64,000 nt of DNA from Acholeplasmataceae bacterium UBA6150 (GTDB lineage Bacteria > Bacillota_I > Bacilli_A > Acholeplasmatales > UBA5453). The stretch covers positions 102,623-166,622 of the forward strand of contig DIUU01000012.1 of assembly GCA_002423145.1 (NCBI GenBank), in the 5' to 3' direction. The translations under genes were made by a program, and so were the position numbers. Each line of letters opens with the position of its first letter. The stretch's first letter is position 1. The notes beneath the pieces are model-generated. The model made no database searches and was not told where the DNA came from. It saw only the letters and a list, made by a program, of their open reading frames with translations. This document shows, piece after piece, positions 17,619 to 26,099 of the stretch.

Positions 17619-19342
17619 AAAAATTACTCAGTACAATGCTTGTATTGGTGATTGCACTGGTGCTCATCGCATGTAATGGCACATCCGAAGTGAGAACAAA
17701 ACCAGTCATCACAGGTTTACCGCCAACGGCAGAAATTACCGAAGGTGAATCCATCAATGTTTTAGAAGGCGTTACAGCCACAGCGCATGGTAATGTGAAT
17801 ATCACGAATCAAATTGTGGTTACCACAGATCCATCCACAACAACCATCGTTAATGGTGTGGTTACCCCACAAGAACCCGGTTCTTATTTAGTAACCTTAA
17901 CTGCAACCGATCCTAAAGATGCGACCCTTAAAACCACAGCTACGCTATTTTTGGATGTATTAGAAAATTTAGTCGTCACTGAAAAGAGCCGTGTGGTTTA
18001 TGAATTCAATTCGATTGCTTCATCTGCACTCAAAGGTTTTGTTTCTAAAGAAGCTGGACAAGTTGTCAATGCCTTAAGCGTTGCGAATGGGGCATTGGTT
18101 TATACACCAATCGTATCTGGCAATGGCGATGGCGATAACCAAATCTTCAAATTATTAAACCTTCAAGCTGGTACCACTTATACCATCAGTTTAGAAGCAA
18201 AAGCATCGAGAACCCTAACCGGTGTCGCCTTTGTTATCAATGGTAAAACGCCAGGTTCTTGGGATCCATATGCAGGTATGTGGGGACAAGAAGTCGGTAC
18301 TCAATATCGCACCTATTCACACACATTTGCTGTTGATGTTACCAATGAAGCTGCTGAAATGATGTTTAATGTTGGGGGCCAAGGTGCAGCCGACTACTCT
18401 GTTCACATCAGCAGACTAACAATTGTTGCTAATAGCAATCCTCAAAGTACTACCATTGCTTTTACTAACATCACCTCTGGTGGCGATGGTTGGGTATATG
18501 TTAATGATAAAGGGGCTTCTTCTGCAAGTGCAGTTGACGGTAAAGTCGTCATCGATATCACAGATCCGGTCGCTGGTATTTGGGAACAAAAACTATACCA
18601 TGAACCACTACAACTTCAAGCAAACAAAGTATACAAACTCACTTATACTATTCACGCCACTGAAGCGATTCGTTATGAATATATCGCAAGAACGCGTTCA
18701 CAACAATCCGGTGGCCGTGATGAAAACTATATTTGGTCAGGTCCACAACTAGGCAAAGATGAAACCCGTGTGATTACTCATACATTCACTACCAACGCAG
18801 TGGATATCAATGAATTTGATATGTTCTTCCAATTTGGCGGACAAATATCTGCTGTTGTCATTACTATTTCAAATGTTGTTATAACACAATACGATGGTTT
18901 CTCTGAAACAGTTACTAGATTCTCAGGACTACCAGAAGGCTTCGCAAGTTTCGAAAATGCACCAGCGGCAGCGAATCTATATGTCGATGTCGAATCAGGA
19001 AAACTTGTTTACGCTGTATCCGTATTTGGTGATACCGACTGGTATAACAAAGTTTACCTCGAAAATGTCGTATTTACCGATGGATCCAAGTACCGTATTG
19101 AATTCGTTGCTCACGCATCGAAGACCGTCAGTGGTTTCTTCGCTGTCAACCCAATGGGTCAATGGAATCCAAAAGTAACTACCATGTTTGAACTCACAAC
19201 TACGCCTCAAACATTCAGTTATGAAACACCAAATCTACAATCATTCACTGAAAATATTGAATTATTATTCCAATTTGGATCATTCAATACTGGTGATGCC
19301 ATTATTTATATCGATTCAATTACCATCATTGAATTAGCTTAA
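17615..19342 (+). CDS. Lipoprotein with Ig-like domain and repeated carbohydrate-binding modules
   Basis: The 575-residue product has a lipobox (LIAC, Cys20). Residues about 30-118 form an Ig-like domain of the DUF5011/Cry22-like type (TKPVITGLPPTAEITEGES, with GVVTPQEPGSYLVTLTATDP). Three beta-sandwich modules resembling CBM4/9-type domains follow, with a shared pattern: AGTTYTISLEAKASRTLTGV, NKVYKLTYTIHATEAIRYEY and GSKYRIEFVAHASKTVSGFF, each followed by a segment ending in FQFGG or similar (MMFNVGGQGA, MFFQFGGQ, LLFQFGSF). No catalytic motif is present. It probably binds fructan at the cell surface for the neighbouring GH32 enzymes and importer. Confidence 0.8.
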   Translation: MKKLLSTMLVLVIALVLIACNGTSEVRTKPVITGLPPTAEITEGESINVLEGVTATAHGNVNITNQIVVTTDPSTTTIVNGVVTPQEPGSYLVTLTATDPKDATLKTTATLFLDVLENLVVTEKSRVVYEFNSIASSALKGFVSKEAGQVVNALSVANGALVYTPIVSGNGDGDNQIFKLLNLQAGTTYTISLEAKASRTLTGVAFVINGKTPGSWDPYAGMWGQEVGTQYRTYSHTFAVDVTNEAAEMMFNVGGQGAADYSVHISRLTIVANSNPQSTTIAFTNITSGGDGWVYVNDKGASSASAVDGKVVIDITDPVAGIWEQKLYHEPLQLQANKVYKLTYTIHATEAIRYEYIARTRSQQSGGRDENYIWSGPQLGKDETRVITHTFTTNAVDINEFDMFFQFGGQISAVVITISNVVITQYDGFSETVTRFSGLPEGFASFENAPAAANLYVDVESGKLVYAVSVFGDTDWYNKVYLENVVFTDGSKYRIEFVAHASKTVSGFFAVNPMGQWNPKVTTMFELTTTPQTFSYETPNLQSFTENIELLFQFGSFNTGDAIIYIDSITIIELA

Positions 19343-19357
19343 CCATTTCAGTCATTG

Positions 19358-19386
19358 GGGAAGTCAAAACACACATTTGACTTCCC
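19358..19386 (+). promoter_or_regulatory. Intercistronic hairpin between binding lipoprotein and first GH32 gene
   Basis: GGGAAGTCAAA and TTTGACTTCCC form a perfect 11-bp stem with a 7-base loop. No T run follows, so it is not a standard terminator. It could be a 3' stabiliser or processing site that sets different levels of the importer and hydrolase genes. Confidence 0.6.
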
Positions 19387-19413
19387 TTCGTGACTACATT
19401 CGGAGTGTTTACT

Positions 19414-21480
19414 ATGAAAAAAATGTATTTGTTATTTGTCCTAAGCTTCTTAATGATGTTATCTGCTTGTACACAATCTAAGGTTGACCTCGATGTTAAA
19501 GATCCCTATACGTTTACCAATGGTGATTTTGAATCCGGGAATCTCGATGGTTGGACAACTACAGGCGAAGCATTCACCACATCCTTCATCTCATTTCAAA
19601 AGAGAGATGCCAATCAACTGGAATATCGTCAGCAAGGCATCTACTTTTACCATGGGGGTAAAGGTGGTTTAGGTCAACTCACAGGTCAAATGATTTCATC
19701 TGAGTTTGTTCTAAAAGGCAATGGTATCATTGGCTTTTTAGTCGGTGCTGGTGAAGACCCAACACTCACCTATGTCAGTTTTATCAACGAGAACAATGAG
19801 GAACTGATTCGTGTGGGCAATGAAAACTTTAATGATACGGATCAAATGTTTCGGATGAGCGTCGATTTAAGTGATTATTTAGGTGAAAAAATCCGCGTGA
19901 AGGTCGTGGATTTAGATACTTTCAATGATGGATTCAATTATATCAATGTTGATGATTTTATTATTAACTTTCAAGGACCGTATGATGCGAGTCCAGCCGT
20001 ACTAAAGGCGAATCAATATATCGAAGCGAATGAATCCAAAATCAATCCAAGATACCGCTTAACGTATCACGCCATGAGTCGATACAATTGGGCCAATGAT
20101 CCCAATGGTGTGATTTGGTATAATGGTCAATTTCATTTATTTTATCAACACAACCCCTATGCTTCTAACTGGGGTCCAATGCATTGGGGACACCAAGTAT
20201 CGACAGATTTCATCCGATGGGAACATCTACCGGTTGCCTTAGCACCCGATAAGACTTACGATAACGATTTAGGCGCATTTTCAGGGTCTGCAATTGAAAA
20301 AGATGGCAAACTCTATTTGATGTATACTTCGGTATCCAACGGTTTACAACAACAAGCCATTGCCTATTCTGATGATGGTGGAATCACATTTCAAAAAGAT
20401 CGAAACAACCCTGTCATTAGCGTGTTAGATTTACCTAGTAACGCCAACAGTTCAGACTTTAGAGACCCGAAAGTATTCAAACATAACGACCTGTATTATG
20501 TCATCATTGGTGGAAAAACCAATGGGGTTGGTCAATTATTACTGTATAAGAGTACCGATTTGGTGTTCTTCGAATATGTCGGTGAACTACTCAATAACAA
20601 TCAACCAGATGAACCCGGATATCACCGCTTAACTGGTGGCATTTACGAATGTCCTGATTTCTTCATCGTCGATGGAAAACAAATTTTGATTTCTTCTCCG
20701 ATGAGATTACCAAAAGAAGGCCATGATTATGAAAATCTTCATTCTGTTGTTTACATGGAAGGTAATCTAGATTACAGCACTGGCAGATTCCATCATGAAG
20801 AATTCTATGAACTCGATGGTGGCTTTGACTTCTATGCAGCTCAAACTGCACAGCACCCCGATGGGCGAACCATTATGATTGCTTGGATGCAAATGTGGGA
20901 CAGAACCATGCCAACCTCAGTCGATGGTTGGGCTGGTGCGTTCACCTTGCCAAGAGAACTCTCATTTAAAGACGGTTCGCTATATCAAGTGCCTGTTCGT
21001 GAAATCGAAAACTACAGACAAAACCCAATCCAACATACCAATGTCGCTTTGGTTAAAGACATGCCATTACAAATCGCCGGTGTATCTGGAAAAACCATCG
21101 AACTTCAAGTGGAGATCGATATGGGAACGGCCTCAACGATCGGTATTGAATTATTTAAAGGTACCGAGAATAAAACCCTCATTACCTACGATAAAGCGAG
21201 TTCAACAGTGATCTTTGATCGCAGTCAATCGGGTAGATTGATACGGGGTCAAGAATCCAATACATCGACGCGAACCACGTATGTTGAGCTAAAAAACAAC
21301 ACCTTAAAACTACGTATATTTCTAGATGTTTCTTCGGTTGAAATATTCATTCAAGACGGTTTAAAAACCATGACATCGGTTGTGTTTCCAAACAGCGATG
21401 ACATCGGTATTACATTTTACGCAACGGGTGGTAACGCAACGTTAACTACACTCAATAAATATGACATCATTGTCAATTAA
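19414..21480 (+). CDS. Surface GH32 fructan hydrolase (levanase/inulinase-type lipoprotein)
   Basis: The 688-residue product starts at 19414 (GGAG 9 bases upstream) and has a lipobox (LSAC, Cys19). Residues about 28-190 form a beta-sandwich with the pattern FTNGDFESGNLDGWTTTG common in carbohydrate-binding modules. The GH32 five-bladed propeller follows with all three catalytic acids: nucleophile D229 in WANDPNG (Ala replaces the usual Met), D351 in FRDP, and acid/base E412 in ECPDF. The C-terminal beta-sandwich contains the usual VEIFIQDGLKTMTSVVFP. It should release fructose or short fructans outside the cell from levan or inulin; endo or exo action cannot be told. Confidence 0.92.
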   Translation: MKKMYLLFVLSFLMMLSACTQSKVDLDVKDPYTFTNGDFESGNLDGWTTTGEAFTTSFISFQKRDANQLEYRQQGIYFYHGGKGGLGQLTGQMISSEFVLKGNGIIGFLVGAGEDPTLTYVSFINENNEELIRVGNENFNDTDQMFRMSVDLSDYLGEKIRVKVVDLDTFNDGFNYINVDDFIINFQGPYDASPAVLKANQYIEANESKINPRYRLTYHAMSRYNWANDPNGVIWYNGQFHLFYQHNPYASNWGPMHWGHQVSTDFIRWEHLPVALAPDKTYDNDLGAFSGSAIEKDGKLYLMYTSVSNGLQQQAIAYSDDGGITFQKDRNNPVISVLDLPSNANSSDFRDPKVFKHNDLYYVIIGGKTNGVGQLLLYKSTDLVFFEYVGELLNNNQPDEPGYHRLTGGIYECPDFFIVDGKQILISSPMRLPKEGHDYENLHSVVYMEGNLDYSTGRFHHEEFYELDGGFDFYAAQTAQHPDGRTIMIAWMQMWDRTMPTSVDGWAGAFTLPRELSFKDGSLYQVPVREIENYRQNPIQHTNVALVKDMPLQIAGVSGKTIELQVEIDMGTASTIGIELFKGTENKTLITYDKASSTVIFDRSQSGRLIRGQESNTSTRTTYVELKNNTLKLRIFLDVSSVEIFIQDGLKTMTSVVFPNSDDIGITFYATGGNATLTTLNKYDIIVN

Positions 21481-21493
21481 GGATGGGATCGAT

Positions 21494-22876
21494 ATGAACT
21501 ATACAGTCATAAAAGCCAATGAATATATCAAAGTAAACCTTGAAAAGGTAAATACCAAACACCGCCATAGATTCCATTTAATGCCTGAAGTGGGCTGGAT
21601 GAATGACCCAAATGGATTCATTTATTATCAAGGGTATTATCATTTGTTTTATCAGTTTCATCCCTATGAAGCCAAATGGGGTCCCATGCATTGGGGACAT
21701 GCACGATCCAAAAATTTAATCGATTGGGAACATCTGCCTGTGGCACTCGCTCCAGACTTGTCACATGAAGATGGTTGTTTTTCTGGTGGAGCAACCCTAT
21801 TTGATGATAAACTATACTTGATGTATACCTCACATTATCATCAAGAATTTCAACGCCAAGAACAAAGTCTAGCGGTATCCACCGACGGGATTCATTTTCA
21901 AAAAGGATATGCACCCGTGATTACCATCAATGACTTGCCTAAACAGGCTTCTAAAGTCGATTTTAGAGACCCTAATCCGGTCACGATCGATGGCAAACAC
22001 TTCATTTTAATTGGATCTTCGACACAAGACAAACAGGGTCAAATCCTGGTCTATCAAACTGAAGATTTTAAGACATACCACTTTTTAAATGCCATCTTGC
22101 ATCCTTTCTTCGGTGAGATTGCGGAATGTCCAGATCTATTTGAACTCGATGGAAAACATGTTCTACTCTTTTCAGCAACCAATTTAAAAACGGAGAATAA
22201 CCGTTTTAAAAATGTGAACAGTTCTTTATACGCAATTGGTCAGTTTGACGTAAAAACTGGATCATTCCATTTTGAACATGTAGATGAGATCGATGCGGGT
22301 CATCATTATTACGCCCCTCAAACCTTAAGTGAACAAAATAAAAGAGTATCGGTTGCTTGGATGGAAATGTGGGGAAAACCTTATTATACCGCCCTTTCGA
22401 ATCACGCTTGGGTTGGTGCGATGACACTACCTAGGGTATTATCTATCCAAAATAATCGTCTAATTCAAACCCCCATCAGTTTATGTGATTTCACAAAAAC
22501 CACACAGCTATTAAATGCTCAATCCCTGTCGAATACAAGCAAATTTTTCGTACTCACTGGGCAAATCGGTACTCAAACACCCTCTGTGATCAGAATTGGT
22601 ACGCCTACAAGTTACTTCGAACTAAGATTAGATGCTCACATGGTGACATTGGATACCAGCAGTACACAATTATTTCCACTCGAAGCCCGTTCCATTGAAC
22701 ATCATCGAAATCAAATCAACTTCACCCTTGTTATGGACAATTCATCCCTTGAATTATTTATGGAAGGTGTCGACAAAACCATCACTACCCGTGTGTATTT
22801 CGATGAAGAACGGCTTGATATTGAAGTTAAATCCCATAACTATAAAAACTTAACATTAAAGGAGTTGAACAAATAG
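21494..22876 (+). CDS. Cytoplasmic GH32 beta-fructofuranosidase
   Basis: The 460-residue protein has no signal peptide, so it should act on imported oligosaccharides. The start at 21494 follows AAGGA and begins MNYTVIKANEYI. Catalytic residues are all visible: nucleophile D38 in WMNDPNG, D159 in FRDP, and acid/base E211 in ECPDLF. Further family motifs include HLFYQFHPYEAKWGPMHWGH and the C-terminal sandwich LELFMEGVDKTITTRVYF. It resembles sucrose-6-phosphate hydrolases and intracellular exo-fructosidases; with an ABC importer rather than a PTS here, an unphosphorylated substrate is more likely. It lies 13 bases after the surface GH32 gene, and the two proteins are paralogous across the propeller. 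Confidence 0.93.
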   Translation: MNYTVIKANEYIKVNLEKVNTKHRHRFHLMPEVGWMNDPNGFIYYQGYYHLFYQFHPYEAKWGPMHWGHARSKNLIDWEHLPVALAPDLSHEDGCFSGGATLFDDKLYLMYTSHYHQEFQRQEQSLAVSTDGIHFQKGYAPVITINDLPKQASKVDFRDPNPVTIDGKHFILIGSSTQDKQGQILVYQTEDFKTYHFLNAILHPFFGEIAECPDLFELDGKHVLLFSATNLKTENNRFKNVNSSLYAIGQFDVKTGSFHFEHVDEIDAGHHYYAPQTLSEQNKRVSVAWMEMWGKPYYTALSNHAWVGAMTLPRVLSIQNNRLIQTPISLCDFTKTTQLLNAQSLSNTSKFFVLTGQIGTQTPSVIRIGTPTSYFELRLDAHMVTLDTSSTQLFPLEARSIEHHRNQINFTLVMDNSSLELFMEGVDKTITTRVYFDEERLDIEVKSHNYKNLTLKELNK

Positions 22877-24388
22877 GTGAAGAAACTCATACTTTCAATG
22901 ATCGGTGTGTTGCTCATAACACTTTCGGCATGTACGACAAATCAACCAATTGAATATGAAGAGGTTAACCAAGACCATATGACACTATTTACAAAACAAC
23001 AATCCGGCAATATCGGAGATGTCATGCCGTTTTATCACGATGGGGTTTGGCACTTCTTCTATTTACACGACTCAGCACCGAAACCAGGGTTTCACCCTTG
23101 GTATCGTTTGTCTACTACCAATTTCACAGAATTTGAAGACCATGGTGAAGTGATTCCAGTTATCCATGATACCCAATCTCAAGAACTCGCTTTAGGTACA
23201 GGTTCAGTCATTGAAAAGGATGGTGTATTCTATGCCTTTTATACTGCACACAACGGGCGTTTAGTTCCGAAAGAAAAATTCATGTTGTCCATTTCTTCTG
23301 ACAATATGCAAACATGGACAAAACAGTCCCTAGTCATTGACCCCAGAACATATGGTTTTGATATGTATGATTTCAGGGACCCTCATATTGTATTCATCCC
23401 TGAATTGAATCAGTATTATATGTTGTTTACGACCCGTTACTTAGGTCGTGGGGCGATTGGTTACTTGGTATCGGATGATTTGCTCACCTGGACCAAAGAA
23501 TCGAATGGGATTTACTTCTTAAACAATACGACCACGGGTACAGGCCAAATCGACTCCAATCTAGAATGCCCTACCCTTTGGTATTTCAATGGATTTTGGT
23601 ACATGACATTCTCAGACCAATGGCCATCTAGACAAACCCATTATATTTATAAAAAGAATTTTTCAGATGAATGGATTAAGCCTTCCATGAACCGTTTTGA
23701 TGGTAAAGGATTGTATGCTGGAAAAGTCGGTTATAGTGATACACAAATGATTTTGGGTGGTTGGGTTTCACACAATTTCAACCGCACTAATGAGTTTGGT
23801 TGGGGGGGAAACTTCATTGCCCATGAATTAAAACAAAATGTCAATGGTACGCTGTATGTTGACATGGTATCATCGATCAGAGAAATCATCAGTCATCCTC
23901 AACTGCTTAAAATTGAAGACACCAATATATCGACTGCTGTGACGAACAAAATTGAGTTTACCAGCATCAGTCAATACCAATATGTCACCTTTAATACATT
24001 AGATGGCATTTCGATCATCGAAGGGTATTTAGATATCCGATCCATTCAAGGCTATTTTGGGATCTATTTCGATTATCGTGATGGTGAAGCTTCCTATCAT
24101 TATGATTTCAATTTAGATGCCCAAATCATCTCCTTTTATCGTGGTCACTTCACACAAAGAACAACCGATCGGTTATATACGACAAATACGTTTTACAACA
24201 CCAGTAATTATCTCAAATTCACTTTATTGTTTGAAGAAGCCCTCGATGCTGATGGCTCAATCGTCACGCTGTATATCGATGGACAAGTCGCTCAAACAGC
24301 ACGGATGTTTAGTATTGAAGATACCAACTTTGGTTTTTATGGTTTAAATAGCAACGTTACTCTTCATGATTTGAAGAAGTATAAATAG
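22877..24388 (+). CDS. GH32-clan glycoside hydrolase lipoprotein
   Basis: The 503-residue product begins at a GTG immediately after the previous stop and has a lipobox (LSAC, Cys19). It is a divergent five-bladed propeller with three catalytic acids in the expected places: D48 in IGDVMPFYHDG (replacing WMNDPNG), D168 in FRDPH and E230 in ECPTLW. The first motif and the spacing differ clearly from the other two GH32 proteins here, so this belongs to a separate subfamily, possibly acting on a different linkage or on chain ends. The C-terminal 150 residues (IEGYLDIRSIQGYFGIYFDY, ending TNFGFYGLNSNVTLHDLK) form a jelly-roll sandwich. A surface location is predicted. Confidence 0.85.
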   Translation: MKKLILSMIGVLLITLSACTTNQPIEYEEVNQDHMTLFTKQQSGNIGDVMPFYHDGVWHFFYLHDSAPKPGFHPWYRLSTTNFTEFEDHGEVIPVIHDTQSQELALGTGSVIEKDGVFYAFYTAHNGRLVPKEKFMLSISSDNMQTWTKQSLVIDPRTYGFDMYDFRDPHIVFIPELNQYYMLFTTRYLGRGAIGYLVSDDLLTWTKESNGIYFLNNTTTGTGQIDSNLECPTLWYFNGFWYMTFSDQWPSRQTHYIYKKNFSDEWIKPSMNRFDGKGLYAGKVGYSDTQMILGGWVSHNFNRTNEFGWGGNFIAHELKQNVNGTLYVDMVSSIREIISHPQLLKIEDTNISTAVTNKIEFTSISQYQYVTFNTLDGISIIEGYLDIRSIQGYFGIYFDYRDGEASYHYDFNLDAQIISFYRGHFTQRTTDRLYTTNTFYNTSNYLKFTLLFEEALDADGSIVTLYIDGQVAQTARMFSIEDTNFGFYGLNSNVTLHDLKKYK

Positions 24389-24397
24389 AGGTTATCG

Positions 24398-25354
24398 ATG
24401 AAACACTTAGTCACGATAGGTGAATTACTAATTGACTTTATGCCTTTGGAAAAAGGACGAAAATTGAAAGATGTTACTGGTTTTACCAGATTTCCTGGTG
24501 GCGCACCGGCGAATGTCGCTGTAGCAGGGTACAAATCCGGTGTAAAAAGCTATTTTATTGGCCAAGTAGGCCAAGATGCCTTTGGTGATTACTTAGTGGA
24601 GTCACTTAAAAAAGAAGGCGTTTGTTGTGAGTATTTATTTCAAACCAATCGAGCAAATACAGCACTAGCTTATGTCACTTTAAGTGATTCGGGTGAACGT
24701 GATTTCATATTCTACCGAAATCCTTCGGCTGATCAATTGTTAGATACCCATCAAATACCATTTGAATTACTCCATGATTGTGTACTGCATTTTTGTTCCG
24801 TCAGTTTATGTGATTATCCGATTAAACAAGCCCACATGAAAGCGATCGACATAGCCAGAAATCACAACAGTTTTATCAGTTTTGATCCTAACCTAAGACT
24901 ATCCTTGTTTAAAAATCTTGTAGAGTATAAAAATGTCATCAATCATTTTATCCCGATGGCTGATTTACTAAAAATATCCAATGATGAGCTTGAATTCATC
25001 ACAGGCCATTCTGAGATATCCGAAGCATTAAGTACGTTATTCGTTGGCCATGTAAAATATGTCATCATCACTAAAGGTAGTCAAGGATCGTCATTTTACT
25101 ATAAAGATGGACTGCATCTCGATTCCAATGCATTCAAAGTCAATGTCATTGATACGACCGGTGCTGGTGATGCATTTATTGGTACCTTCCTAGCAGAAAT
25201 GATCAGACAAGATTTAACCTTTACCAAACAAAATGTAGAAAAAGCCTTGTTTGTCGCAAACGCTAAAGCTGCTTTAACCACAACAAAATACGGTGGCATG
25301 TCATCTATCCCGACAGAAGATGAACTACATCAGTTCATAGAAAAAGACCAGTAA
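24398..25354 (+). CDS. scrK: Fructokinase, PfkB family
   Basis: The 318-residue product has the PfkB N-terminal motif FPGGAPANVAVAGYKSG (about residues 32-48) and the C-terminal nucleotide/catalytic motif DTTGAGDAFIG near residue 250, with the catalytic Asp. The start MKHLVTIGELLIDFMP is typical of ScrK-type fructokinases. It phosphorylates fructose released inside the cell to fructose 6-phosphate, closing the fructan pathway. It is the last gene of the operon; its TAA lies in the loop of the terminator hairpin. Other PfkB sugar kinases are possible by sequence alone; the operon makes fructose the likeliest substrate. Confidence 0.88.
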   Translation: MKHLVTIGELLIDFMPLEKGRKLKDVTGFTRFPGGAPANVAVAGYKSGVKSYFIGQVGQDAFGDYLVESLKKEGVCCEYLFQTNRANTALAYVTLSDSGERDFIFYRNPSADQLLDTHQIPFELLHDCVLHFCSVSLCDYPIKQAHMKAIDIARNHNSFISFDPNLRLSLFKNLVEYKNVINHFIPMADLLKISNDELEFITGHSEISEALSTLFVGHVKYVIITKGSQGSSFYYKDGLHLDSNAFKVNVIDTTGAGDAFIGTFLAEMIRQDLTFTKQNVEKALFVANAKAALTTTKYGGMSSIPTEDELHQFIEKDQ

Positions 25355-25370
25355 AATGGTCTTTTTGTTT
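25341..25370 (+). terminator. Terminator of the fructan operon (bidirectional)
   Basis: AAAGACCA pairs with TGGTCTTT around a GTAAAA loop, with a T run downstream and an A run upstream, so it can also serve the convergent operon ending at 25381. Confidence 0.88.
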
Positions 25371-25380
25371 GTTATATAAC

Positions 25381-26085
25381 TCAATTTTGATTGGATTCTG
25401 TTTTCATGTATACCACAACATCTCTTTGTGGCATACTGCTAAAATCAAATAAGACATTTGAATCTGCTTCGATCCATCCAATGAAGTCTAGAGGATAAAG
25501 GGGTTCATATGGAATGACTGTATCTCCTGCCTTGAATTCAACCTCAATTTGAGAAGATTCAGAAATATAAAATATTAGTTTGTATATTTTAGCTGTCCAA
25601 CACCCATATAAAGTAATATCACTCGTTAACAGCGTGACTTGATCAGCTCTTTGTGTCAATTCTACATCAAAATACCAACCCATAAAATCATAGCCTTCCC
25701 TTTCAGGGGTGTAATCTGGCAAAATGAGTGATTCTGTATGTAAAATACTTACCGGTTCTATGGTAGTGTCTCCATTTGTAACAAACTGAATCTCAAATGA
25801 CTTTTCTTCAAATACAGGAAATAACCAAGTGTCTTCAGTAAAAATAGTTTTTTCGTTAATGGGTAATTCTTGGCTGGTTTTCCATTCTGTGAAATCATAA
25901 CCCGGTAGAGTGGGTCTATAAAGAAATACCCCTAACGAATCTCCACGATAAATTTCAATATCTTTTGGAACAAAGTTTAATGACTCATTACTGAAATGAA
26001 TTGTAATTTTTTCCTTACTTCCACTTGTGTTGTTATTACAACCCGTAAGGAGTAAAACAATGAGCAATACAATTATTTTTCTCAT
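25381..26085 (-). CDS. B-repeat (InlB-type) lipoprotein A
   Basis: The 234-residue product has a short lipoprotein signal (lipobox LTGC, Cys16). It carries Listeria-Bacteroides/InlB B-repeat (Flg_new) units with the pattern GYDFMGWYFD...ITLYGCW; three or four imperfect units are visible, at LPGYDFTEW, EGYDFMGWYF and LDFIGW. The C-terminal 35 residues (ADSNVLFDFSSMPQRD) are nearly identical to those of the lipoprotein at 32587-33288. GAGG precedes the ATG at 26085, 14 bases after the ABC transporter gene, so it is the third gene of the operon starting at 32284. A surface adhesive or structural role is inferred. Confidence 0.82.
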   Translation of the reverse strand: MRKIIVLLIVLLLTGCNNNTSGSKEKITIHFSNESLNFVPKDIEIYRGDSLGVFLYRPTLPGYDFTEWKTSQELPINEKTIFTEDTWLFPVFEEKSFEIQFVTNGDTTIEPVSILHTESLILPDYTPEREGYDFMGWYFDVELTQRADQVTLLTSDITLYGCWTAKIYKLIFYISESSQIEVEFKAGDTVIPYEPLYPLDFIGWIEADSNVLFDFSSMPQRDVVVYMKTESNQN

Positions 26086-26099
26086 TTATGACCTCATAA

